64,000 nt of DNA from Pseudisothecium myosuroides (lineage: Eukaryota; Streptophyta; Bryopsida; Hypnales; Lembophyllaceae): contig OX637297.1 of NCBI GenBank assembly GCA_951799445.1, forward strand, positions 7,254,001-7,318,000, written 5' to 3'. The translations under genes and the position numbers were made by a program. Under the pieces are notes generated by a model. The model saw nothing but the letters and a program-made list of their open reading frames with translations. It was not told the origin of the DNA and did no database searches. Position 1 is the stretch's first letter, and each line of letters starts with the position of its first letter. Of this stretch, positions 9,910-20,294 are shown piece by piece.

Positions 9910-12019
9910 ATGGTTTTAAGCGGATTAGTCAGGAGGGTGAAGTCGGACGTAATTTTATGTCTACAGGAAGGCAGGGGAGCGAGTGCGAGGTGGGACAGCG
10001 GAATGGGGGCCAAGGTATCAACGGGCCGTGATGTTGGAATCGGGTATTTAGATAAAGATTGTGGGACCAGACTAAAATGGGACGAGATTGTGGAGATTCG
10101 AAAAGAAGGCGAATCAACGGAGGAACTGAGTGTCCACTTTGGCTATCATTGCCAGTCAGGTCATGCTTCCTCAGGGCACCAGAAAACGGTGTCTAGCTCA
10201 ACAGGCACTGCCTCTGAAGTAAGCCCCATGGAGAATGGTTTCTCTGTTACCATTCCCAGTGGCTTCAGAAATGCTCGAAGAAACAGCTCCTTTGCATCCT
10301 TGTCAGGAGCTGCATTGGGTGCGAATGCCACGCTGGCAAACAGTAGCATATGCAATGGCAAGCTTGGCGAGGAGATTCTCCCTGGTCTTGATTCCCCTAA
10401 GACATTCAGGAAAATGGATTCTTTGTATCGAACTTCATCATTGAAGAGTGACTTGTCGTCTTTGACCACGCTCAACAATAGACGCACTATTGGGAGTCAA
10501 TCGGTACCAGCTGAGTTGGGTGATTTATCTTCTCAAACAGCGAGCTTCTCAGGTTCAGATCGAAGCAGTTTTCTCCATGCTAGAGACGTGCAGATGGCTG
10601 GGGGTGCAGCAGGGGAGGATCGTGTGCAGGCTGTGTGTTCTGAGGACAAAGGATGGTTATTTTGTGGTATCTACGATGGGTTTAATGGCCGTGATGCCGC
10701 TGACTTTCTAGCCGGAACTTTGTACGAGAATGTTGGCTTGTATTTGCGCTTGTTGGAACATCAGACTCAGAAGCGACAAGCTCCGACTGACGCCGATGAC
10801 TGTTACTCAGGGGAGGAGGATATGATAGATGATGCAACTTCGACACAGCAGGTAAAGATCACTAGCAGTTTAACGGACAGATGCATTTATTCAGTGATGG
10901 ACGACTTGATGCAAGTTGATGAACCACAAAATGAAAGCTCGGACTTGCCTCAATTTCGACAAGGTGTCCTGGATGGGTTACGACAAGCATTGATCCAGAC
11001 GGAGTGTGATTTTCTGGAGAAAGTCGAGCAGGAAATGCAGGAACGGCCTGACCTTGTCATGGTTGGTTCATGTGTTTTGGTAGTGCTTTTGTATGGTCGC
11101 AACCTGTACACTTTGAACTTGGGTGACAGTCGAGCTATTCTTGCCACATCAAAGCCTCCTGTCCATGCCGCCACGATTGGAAATAAGAGTCCCTTATATG
11201 TTGTGGAGTTAACAGAACGACATATTGTTGAGGATGCTCGGGAGCGACAGCGGGTTATTAACGAGCACCCTGAGGATCCCAAGGCTATAAGCAATGGCCG
11301 CCTCAAGGGGAAGCTCCGTGTCACTCGTGCTTTTGGTGCTGGTTATTTGAAAAAGGTTAGTCCATCAACCAATTGGTGCTGATTTTTTTCTGACTTTACT
11401 TGGCCACCGAAGGCTATCTTGCGATTTCACGACATGGAATTTTTGTTCATAACTCTTCTTCTGTGAGTTGCAGACTGTTATGAACAATGCATTGATGGGT
11501 ATATTGCGCGTGAAGGATTTAATCAGCCCGCCGTATTTGAATGTCACTCCTTCAGTAAACAGGCTTCAAGTGCAACCTGAGGATAAGTTTGTTGTCATTG
11601 GGAGCGACGGTTTGTTCGACTTCTTCACAAATGAAGAGGTGGTAGAGTTTGTAGACAGCTTTTTATTCGCCCAGCCAACTGGTGATCCTGCTAAGTACAT
11701 GGTTGAGCAGCTGCTTCTTCGTGCTGCTAACTTTGCCGGTACAAATATATTTCCTTTGCTACCCTTCAGAAAGAGAGTTGGCTATGTTAGGATTACATTT
11801 TTTTGCGATTGAAAATGCTACTGAAGTTCTAATAATTTATGTCATTGATATAAAGTTGAAGCTCATTCTTGCACTGGTTATGAATTGTCAGGGATTCCAG
11901 TGGACCAGCTCAAGTCCATACCAATTGGCCGCAGAAGAAAATTCCACGATGACGTGACTGTTATCGTGGTGGACCTCAGGACAGAGTTGTTCGCTGCGAA
12001 TGCTTCAACTTCCTCATAA
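9910..12019 (+). CDS. Protein phosphatase 2C, POLTERGEIST/PLL type
   Basis: Three exons, 9910-11355, 11474-11738 and 11892-12019, join through GT-AG introns of 118 and 153 bp to give 612 aa ending at TAA 12017-12019. PP2C motifs are in order: GEDRVQAVCSEDKGWLFCGIYDGFNG (metal-binding DG), SCVLVVLLYGRNLYTLNLGDSRA, LTERHIVEDARERQRVINEHP, RVTRAFGAGYLK, VIGSDGLFDFFTNEE and HDDVTVIVV. The long Ser-rich N-terminal extension and the FGYHCQSG segment fit the POL/PLL clade, Ser/Thr phosphatases acting at the plasma membrane in CLE-receptor signalling in flowering plants. A second in-frame ATG at 10003 would begin MGAKVST, an N-myristoylation consensus, and may be the true start (581 aa). The gene looks intact, unlike its neighbours. 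No other family is plausible; exact start is uncertain. Confidence 0.92.
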
Positions 12020-12549
12020 CGGTTTGTCTGTAACTACCCCTGAGCGCAGGGTCTCTTTGTCTTCGTCTCCCACATTACTTTGTGCAGCTGATGCAACGAA
12101 TACAGCACGTGTCCCTCAATTGAGCGGTGAAGTGGGTAGCTTTTTTGGTGACTCGAAATGCTCCAGCAATTACTTGGTGCGATCATTTTCGATCACCAGC
12201 ACTGGAATCTTTCGATATACTGGTCATGGATGAAACGTACTGTTAATCAAACTCTTATGGTGCTACTGCAAGTACGATTCTTCTTAGGTGTAAATATGAG
12301 CTTCTGTAATTGTTGGCCGACATGGGTTGACCGGTGGTCACATTGTCTTTTGTATTTGATATCCTAACGCAAAAATAGGACATGATTAGTGTTAGTTAAT
12401 ATATATATGTATTGGATTTAAACACTATAATCAGTTTAAATAGTCTAATTCTCCGCTACAAAAATTTGAAGTATAGCATCACAAATCTGAAGTTTTATGA
12501 TGGTCATTCATTGCATGAACAACTGAGTGGAATTGGGTTTAGAATCTCC
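12020..12549 (+). other. 3' UTR of the PP2C gene and intergenic sequence
   Basis: T-rich trailing sequence follows the stop. The transcript probably ends around 12350-12420, but no decisive poly(A) signal was found. Nothing coding is supported. Confidence 0.45.
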
Positions 12550-12934
12550 ATTCTCATGGAGAGAGCTACCCCATCCTAAATAGAACTACAATGAGTGCGA
12601 CCTACTCTTTAACTTCTCGGTCGTCTTGTATATCTCTGGTCCTTGATTGTATTTACTATTTTTTGCAGATTTTTGGCACACAATCCTCTGCAACTTGTCT
12701 TTAAGGATCTTTGTTTCCAAGCATCCTATAGACGATGTAGGCTACTTTTGGAAATTGTAGTAAGCAAGTGTCAATTTCCGTGAACCATTGTTGCGGATGG
12801 CAATCATTAGAGAGAATTTGGGACCTCTAAAGGGTCGCGAGTTCCCATGAGTTCTCCACAAGTTTTGAATAGTTTTTGACTGCTGAAACTGCGCCACCGC
12901 AGCAGGGTGACATGGCCGGGACTCGGCCACATCA

Positions 12935-13046
12935 GATTTAAAATTAAAAAAAATAAAAATAAAAATAAATTAAAAAAAATAAAATTCTTAAAATGAAATT
13001 TGGTAAAAAAAAATAAAAATAATTTTTTTTTTTTTTTTTTTTTTTT
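12935..13046. repeat. Low-complexity A-rich then T-rich tract
   Basis: A run of AAAATAAAAATAAA type is followed by AAAAATAATTTT and about 26 consecutive T at 13021-13046. This may be a decayed poly(A)/poly(T) end of a retrotransposed insert, but no insert body is recognised. Confidence 0.6.
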
Positions 13047-13740
13047 AAATATATTTTTCGGACAGCCCATACCACTATTCACAGCATGGGGACAGATTGG
13101 GGAACGGGCCTGAAACGGCCCTTTCTTGGCCCCAAATCCCTTCTAATGGGACTTAGCAAATATGTCATTGCCTTTTATAAACAATTATTGGCAAAAGATA
13201 TTGGATTTGCATTTGAAAAAATTATATATACAATCTTGGCAAAAGATATTGGATTTACGAATTAAAACCTTCATATCTCGATGGTGGTCTTCACACCCAT
13301 TTCTTTATTGTAGAGTTTTCTTTGTTGCACCACATTAAATTTAGAGCAATCTTGAGATGAGGTCAATTTGAGTGGAGAAGGTGAGTTTATAGGGTTAGGA
13401 TGCTTTCTTCCATTTGGAAAACTATTGACAACACTGTCATTGACAAGCATCATTAAGAAATCCATTGTTGATTGCTCAGTGGTCACCAAATATATAATGT
13501 ACCCCAATCCACTTTGTGGTATGGCAAATTGTCTATAATCAGAGAAGGAATCAGTAGGGGCAGTATACTTTTTGTCACAATCATTTTCAAAGACTAAAGT
13601 AGTATGGAAAGCTTGGGGACAAACATAGAATCTATAAAGTCATGTATTTTGTTATAGGAAAGAATAAATATATATATATAGTATTGTTGACATAAAATAC
13701 AAATGAATTGTAGTAAAATTAAAGTACAACCAATATTTAA

Positions 13741-13900
13741 TGCTGCCTACAAATTTATATCATCGTGATTTTGACACATGACAGAAATAAATTTCCAACT
13801 CCTTTATCTTGAGTTCCCTGTGCTGCCTACAAATTTATATCATCGTGATTTTGACACATGACGGAAATAAGTTTCCAATTCCTTTATCTTGAATTCCTTG
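13741..13900. repeat. 80-bp tandem duplication
   Basis: TGCTGCCTACAAATTTATAT recurs at 13741 and 13821 with a period of 80 bp; the two units differ at a few positions. It duplicates part of the copy 1 phosphatase pseudogene. Confidence 0.8.
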
Positions 13901-14323
13901 TGTTGGTCTTTGTCCAATTCTTGGAAATGCATTTTACGGTTAGGATTATTTTCTCTCCACTCAAGGAAAATAATATTGGAGTTTTTTATTGCCTCATTCA
14001 ACTCTTTGAACTCGATTCTATTTGGATCTTGAAAATTCTCTATATTATCGTCTCTCCAGAAAGTATACAATCTCTGCAAACATTAAATCCAAAAAAAAGA
14101 TGATCAATGAAGATCTTATTTATGACTCAATGTCCTTCATACAACCATGTAGAACAAAAAACTACAATTTTCAGCTTGTTCAGGATGTGTTTTGCAGGAC
14201 TGTTGTCGACTATTATGGTATTGTCACTCGGGAATCCAAAATCCCTCATCCAAAATAACTTCTCCAACAATTTTAGGAACAAGTCCTTGTTTATTCTCTT
14301 CACCTTATAGTTGACTATCCTTC

Positions 14324-14569
14324 AAGGGTTGCTATTATGTGAGCATAGGAGTGTGAGCCCATGAGCCTAAAATACTACACACCTATGTTATAGGTGTATA
14401 TATTATAGAAATCGTCTATGATTATAGGATATATATGTTACAAATACCCATTTTATAGGTGTTTATGATACATACACCTTCTATAGTATGTGGTATTTAT
14501 ATTATAGGTACCCATATTGTAGGCTCAATGCTCACAAGCTCGCATTCTTGGGCTCACATACTAGCACCA
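14324..14569. mobile_element. MITE-like foldback element with long target-site duplication
   Basis: The ~246 bp insert has imperfect terminal inverted repeats: left GGTTGCTATTATGTGAGC and right (reverse complement) GGTGCTAGTATGTGAGC, extending inward with GAGCCTA blocks. It is flanked by the direct repeat TTGACTATCCTTC at 14311-14323 and 14570-14582. The paralogous segment in copy 2 (near 17320) lacks the insert, which acts as an empty-site comparison. The interior is made of ATTATAGGTGT-type AT-rich palindromic pieces and has no gene. A 9-bp or longer duplication would suit a Mutator-like MITE. Confidence 0.75.
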
Positions 14570-15129
14570 TTGACTATCCTTCCAAACTTATTTCTGCACT
14601 TGAGTACACTGTTTTGCTTTTGTCCAAATATATGCAATAAGGACTTTAAGCCTTTGAATAGGTACTTGTATACAGATGTATTGTAAACCTTTTCATGGAG
14701 CTTTAGATAGAGGTGTTTGCAATCAAAGTTAACCCCCAGAAAATGTCTGGTCGAGGGATACAACAATAACATCATACTCATTAAAATGGGAGTTTTTTTT
14801 TTAAGGAAATGGGAGTTTTTAAAATCACTACAAACCATAAATTGAAGAAAATTTGTTATCAATAAATACAAAATAAGCAATGCAAAGATATACAAAGCAA
14901 GTGTGCAATTGTAAAAATCCCAAATCCCATGTGAAAAAATCTGAATTACATTGCATTTTATCAAAAGTATTCATTAATTGAATATACATGTATTGCATTT
15001 AAGAATATAAATTGTGTCCAATTTATAGTTAATTCATCATCCACACTCTAAATATGAATCTTGGCTAGAGAATAGTGCAACATTGAGAGTTGAAAACTTG
15101 GTAATGTTTTACAACATTTCAGTTTTTAC

Positions 15130-17470
15130 AATTTCCTAAAGAAAACTACCCTATACTAAATACAACTACTATGAGTGTGTCCTACCTTCAACTTGTCCCT
15201 TGTTGTAAAGAACTCTGGCCCTTGACTATATCACGTATATTTTGAAGATCTTTGGCTTGCAATGTCTCGCCTTTTCTTCTTCAAAGACCTCTCCTCCCAA
15301 GCGTTCCACGGACAGCAACTAGAATGAATCGGATTTGAATTTATGTCATGGGACTTGCATTGGCGTCTTGCAACTCCCAGTGAATTGCATTGAGGTAGAG
15401 TACGTTGGAGGATGTTAGCTGTTATAGGCCACTTTTGATAACTACCACTAGGACGCGGTGATTGACACAAACCATTAGCGCGGATGTCACTGGACTTAGC
15501 CAACGCGTCATCGCCTAGCAAAATTAGAGACCACACAACCATAAAATTAAAGATTATACAACCATAAAATTAGAGATCACACAACTATAAAATTAGAGAT
15601 CACACAACCATTCCAAAACATTAGGTAAGCATTCTTACAAAATATATTGCATTTGTAGATGAAAGGATTAGAGCCCCATACCTCATGGGCAACCACGACA
15701 CCTATTTCTTCAAAAGAAGAGCTTTCTTTGCATTGCTACATTAACCCCAAAGCAATCTTGGGGAGAGGTCAACAATGAACAACTTTTGAATGGAGAAGGG
15801 GAGCTCGCGAGATGAAGGCGTTTTCCTTCACTTAGAAGATTGTCAACAATTTTGTCATCCACAAGCATCATTGAGAAATCCATTTTTGATTGAACAGTGG
15901 CGGCAGAGTATATGATGTACTCCAATCCTCTTTGCAATATGGCAAACTATCAATAGTTAGAGAAGGAATAAAAAAAGTTGCACATTTGATTCTACAGTCA
16001 ATTTTACGGACTAAAGTGGCACGTAAAGATGCCTGGGGATATACAAAAAAATGTTATCAAAACAACACTTTTTGAATTACACAATTACAAATAGGCAATG
16101 GAATAGGAAGTCATGCAGTTGTTTATTTTGGCCCATTGGGCAAAATGTACACAATATGTTCACCTTCACCAACATGAATTAGAAATATAATGCAATAAAA
16201 CCAAAATCAAACCAATAACTAGTATGAATCCTCGTCATTGTGATTCCAACACGTGATAGAACAAGTATAAGAAGTCTTCTACTCTAACCTTCTTATGCTG
16301 GAGTCTCTCAGATTCCTCAAAGATCAATGGATGGGTAGGATTTTTCATTTTCTTCTCCAAGAAAATAATATTGGAGTACTTCATAGCCTCTGAGAGCTTT
16401 GTGAATTCTAATCTGTGTCCTCTGTGAAATAGGTGTAAGCGTCCAAAAATATTGTCTCTCAAAAAGTAATACACTTCTCCTAGCTTGGCTGTATGCAGGC
16501 GGTGCATATAAAGAAGATGATCAATGAAGAACCCATCCATTGCTTTGTAACCCTTAAAGGACCACATCTTGAAAATTATCACATTCTTAAAGTAGTTAAC
16601 CCTCAAAGGACTACAAGGCCACTATATGGCTTTTGCAACTACATTTGTAGATAATTTGATACGTTAGCCTCACTAATAGTTTGTGAACAACAAAGAGACC
16701 CTAGATGATTTTTTCTAACGAATCTATTTGTACAACTTGATCAAGAAATGATTGAGTTTGCGATTTTTGGTGAATTTTTTGAGAATAGAGAAGATGTTAT
16801 AGGCCATCACTTCACATCCTCATACCTTTTTTTCTACACCTCAAAAGTCAAAACTATTTGAAAAAAATTAATCATCAACATCATGATGATATGTACTTGT
16901 GGAAGTTTTTGGAGCACTTTTGAGCATTCCAATTTTAGCATTCCTATTTCAATGCATGTAGAAAGTACTGCCTAATCAAACATCTTTCATCAATCTTGTC
17001 AACGGTGGCATTTTTCAAAAATTGTGCAATTTCTTTGATTTTTTTTCCATAGGAAAGCTACATAAGTCTTCTTTCATTTTAATAGTGCCAATCATCAAAA
17101 TTATTCTACACAAATGTGGAATTCTGCTTGTTGCAAGAGCTAGTCAAGAAAACAAGAAATATGCTCAAACACCCCCGGTCCTTTAGAGATTAATTACGTG
17201 CTTTGCAAGACTGTCGTTGACTATAATTGTATTTTCACTCAAGAACATGGAATTACTCATCTGGAACAACCTCTCCAATGGTTTTAGAAACAAGCCCTCG
17301 TTTATTCCCTTTACTTTGCAGTTGCCTATTTTTTCATGTTTAGTTTTTCATTTTAGTATGTAGCATTATTCTTGTCCAAAGATATGCAACAAGGTCTCTA
17401 AGCCTTTGAATAGGTACTTGCATACTTCTATGATTGTAGACCTCTTCATGGAAATCCAGACCTAGAGGGT
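15130..17470 (-). pseudogene. Degenerate FCP1/NLI-like phosphatase gene, copy 2
   Basis: It parallels copy 1. Near 17300-17200: INEGLFLKPLERLFQM, then NTIIVNDSLAKHVIN, an altered NTIIVDDSP motif. 16606-16235: NVIIFKMWSFKGYKAMDGFF, LLYMHRLHTAKLGEVYYFLRDN, LEFTKLSEAMKYSNIIFLE, matching the W..EG......LLP.L.RLH segment of FCP1-homology proteins. 15937-15710: LEYIIYSAATVQSKMDFSMML. Flanks at 15138-15255 also match 12555-12680, so the two copies arose by a tandem duplication of about 2.6 kb. Frames are broken throughout. Confidence 0.5.
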
Positions 17471-17874
17471 TGCGACATTGGATAACTCCCGGAATATAGC
17501 TAGATAGTGGAGTCAAGTAGTGACTTTCTTGACACCAATAATGATTGTCTCTAAGCCAGAAAAAGCTTCATTGGGTTTGGTATATCTTTTGTTCCTCATA
17601 TGATACCACCTATTTTCACAAATGCATAGTATCCTAAAATAATCCAAATGAACATTGAGCCATTTCTAGGTCACTTTAGACGTAAATGGAAGGAGGACTG
17701 GGTCCTCCACCTCACCTCTTGGAACGCATGCCTCACTGCTATCTTGTTTAGAAATTACAGCAAAATGTGCAGACAGTTAAACCACTACATTGTCTAGCGC
17801 ATTTTGAGTACTAAAATGGAACATACGAAAATTCAACAGTATTTGTGGCAAGAACCAAAATTTAAAAAAACCCG
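17471..17874. other. No gene seen
   Basis: AT-rich sequence between the phosphatase pseudogene and the repeat fragment starting at 17875. No frame, repeat or motif could be supported. Confidence 0.5.
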
Positions 17875-18620
17875 TTATATTCATTAAAATGGGAGGGTGG
17901 AGTCCTCCCAAAATAATATTAGGCTTTTAAAGGCACAATGGGTTCCAATTTAGCTCATAATGGCTAAAATGGGCTCCAATTTAGCTCCATAATCACTTAT
18001 ATAATGAATTCAAATTAGCAATTTCCATTAAAATGAGAGCCTTTTAAATAGTACAAGTCTTGAACCAAACATTGTATTATTTTATGTCAAAAATTCTATG
18101 CATTTCACAACCAAGTAAATGTAAAATATAATACCAAATATATTAATATGATATACGTATTGCGTTTGCAATATAAAGATCGCAATACATCACCAAAACA
18201 TGTATTCTCTACCAACAATCTATAACTCTAGTTGTGCGTATAGAAATCAATACTTAAACATTCATCTATGATACATTAAATCTACAACCTCTCATCTATG
18301 ATAAAATAAGATATTATCCTTCTCCCACAATCATGTGAAAGCATATTGTAGACGTATAAAAATCAAATAGCACTCTATAACGCATAGCTAACAACATAGT
18401 CAAAATCTCATAAAACCATTGTTGCATTCAAGACAAAAGAATTGAAGCCAAATTCTAATTGATGACTTCAATTTGAGCAGCAAGAATCTTAATAATGCAC
18501 TCTACAGTATCTTTTTGAATTCTAGACTTCCACATTGTCATCAAAGCACTCATATGTTGTCAAACTGGCAATTTGGTTTCATCAACTACTATAAGAAGAA
18601 AGGATTTTTTAAAGCAAAGA
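17875..18620 (-). mobile_element. 3' tail fragment of the DUF7869-type element
   Basis: The segment aligns over its length with 32854-33540, the tail of the large minus-strand transposase-like element, beginning at the same edge (TTATATTCATTAAAATGGGAG). Both contain a second CATTAAAATGAGAG about 140 bp inside. At 18590-18430 the minus strand gives DETKLPV, SALMTMWKSRIQKDTVECII and AAQIEVIN, matching the C-terminus encoded at 33645-33382, but with TGA and TAG stops. Homology fades after ~18600, so the copy is truncated. Confidence 0.8.
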
Positions 18621-19564
18621 TATTAGTAAGGAATTGCTGAACACTGTTTTTTATTTCTTGAAGGTCAATGACAATAGAAGTAATCTCAAAATTCAAGTGT
18701 GAAGTGATCATTGGTCAAGGTAAGGTTGTAAAAGATTGCATTATTGGTCCTAGTTGTTGTGTTGTCTCTTCAACTGCTTCATGCGCAGCACTTTTAGAAA
18801 GAATTTGTATGTAAAGGAGAAAAAAAGAAAAAGAAAGAAAGAAGGGATTTGCAATAACATCTTGTCACAACATTTCTTTAAATAAATCCCTTCTTCCAAA
18901 GAAAAAATCCATGTCCGAACTGAAAGACGTGCTTGTCTTCTAATTGGCTACGGCAAAAGATTGTTTATTGTTTACTTTTCCGAAGTTGGGAAAGTGAACT
19001 TCCAAATACAATAACAATGTTAGTGGACCCAGAGAGACAATTACTCTGGTCCACCTGTAGTACAAGCACGCAATAGACACTGCAGGACCAAAATTAGAAT
19101 TCTAGATGGGCTTGTAGGGCCACTCTTATTGGCGGTTTATATTTTAGGCCACATCATCCTTCAATTGAATGGAAGGAGGTTACTCTCTTTGTTTCATTTC
19201 TGCACAGTCACATCCACAATCTGAGGTTGTTGCATGTCCCTTCTAATATCGCAAGACTTAATTGCATGCATCAATTCTTATATTTGAGAAGATTTGTAGG
19301 ATTTATACTCATGATAGAAAATGAGGGCACATCAAAGTGTCATCAACAAGCTTCCAGCAAATCAAAGAAAATCTATGCAAATGGCATCCCTACTTATTAA
19401 CTACTAAGCAACTTTTAAGTCAAAACACTGCCTCCTTTCCATCTCACTTTCTCTCCTTCGCATGCACTACTTCATTGGCTTTCTTACCTCCGTACACCGT
19501 TTTCACTCATCTCCCGTTATTAGCAACTACTCCTCGCAGCAAACCACTATCACAATGCCTAAAA
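18621..19564. other. Intergenic; possible upstream region of the B3 exons
   Basis: Contains a purine-rich GAAAAAGAAAGAAAG run near 18820-18845 and mixed AT-rich sequence. The frame from 19337 is open but is not like any known protein before ~19560. No gene is supported. Confidence 0.4.
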
Positions 19565-20294
19565 ATGGACGACAAACGGATAGAAGTGAAGTGCCAAGTC
19601 ATATAGTTCGTGCGGCCAAGTGTTCAAAAAAACTATGAGGATGTCTTCTCCGAGATGTATGGTGAATTCCTTGTCATGCCCTCCTGGTTTCAGATAGCCC
19701 GTTCTTCTTGCTGAGACAGAATTTCACCTTTGTCCCTATGAACGGCCTCAAATTCAAAATGTCGCCACCTTCCCCAAGATGTAGAAAGAACGCTTCTCTA
19801 TCTTTTCAGAACTCCACAGTCTCCATTTTTTTTCCACATTCTTGTTGTTTGTTGCTCTGGCTGTATAGACGGAACACACCCTATTGTGAGTACAACATGA
19901 CATTGTTGACAAAATAGATTTACCTCAAAGAGAACCCAATAAAGTCTATTACCTGCTCCTAGTCCTCAATTTCCAAAACTATACTCTGCATTTTAGTTTA
20001 TCATGGTCTAGGTTTAATATATCTTACCTGTTGCTGCAGACGATTCCTTGTTGGTTCATGCGCGCCTACAGAGAGAAATTCCACAGATATGTCAGAATGA
20101 AATACAACCGCACATTTGAATGGCCCATCACCGTGAATGTGTGCTTCATGAACGGCCGACCCCATGTGTCATTTGGAGCAAAGTGGAAGCAATTCATGCT
20201 ATTCCACAATGTTTTTGCAGGAGACATGCTCAAATTCTCCTTTGTACAAAAGTCAATCTACCATGTGTTGCACGTTGTTGGATGCGAAAGATAG
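19565..20294 (+). pseudogene. B3 DNA-binding domain gene fragment (REM-like)
   Basis: A frame from the ATG near 19565 (MDDKRIEVKCQVI) hits TAG at 19604-19606 and continues in frame with FVRPSVQKNYEDVFSEMYGE. After an apparent intron ending TTGCTGCAG at 20039, an exon reads IPCWFMRAYREKFHRYV, WPITVNVCF, HVSFGAKWKQFMLFHNVFAG and DMLKFSFVQKSIYHVLHVV. This follows the B3 fold: IP..F...Y, W...F, GD.L.F and a final F.V.I strand. B3 proteins bind DNA in the nucleus; the REM group is the closest guess. Only one domain is seen; the amber codon and missing flanks suggest a decayed copy, though alternative splicing cannot be excluded. Confidence 0.5.

Larger units (their letters stand above)
12550..14970 (-). 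pseudogene. Degenerate FCP1/NLI-like phosphatase gene, copy 1
   Basis: Minus-strand fragments read in the same order as in copy 2 to the right. Near 14290-14160: INKDLFLKLLEKLF, then NTIIVDNSPAKHILN, which matches the NT.IVDDSP.K...N motif of FCP1/NLI HAD-type CTD phosphatases, then STWLYEGH. Next 14079-13840: RLYTFWRDDNIENFQ, EFKELNEAIKNSNIIF. Then 13507-13271: YIIYLVTTEQSTMDFLMML. The catalytic DxDxT motif was not found. Multiple stops and shifts make it a pseudogene. A MITE (14324-14569) and an 80-bp duplication (13741-13900) lie inside. Confidence 0.5.

Noticed and set aside
10950..11324. Minus-strand ORF within the PP2C gene
   Set aside because: Antisense to PP2C exon 1; Ser/Arg-rich composition of a codon shadow.
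12807..13082. Minus-strand ORF with poly-Lys/Phe stretch
   Set aside because: It is a translation of the poly(T)/A-rich low-complexity tract.
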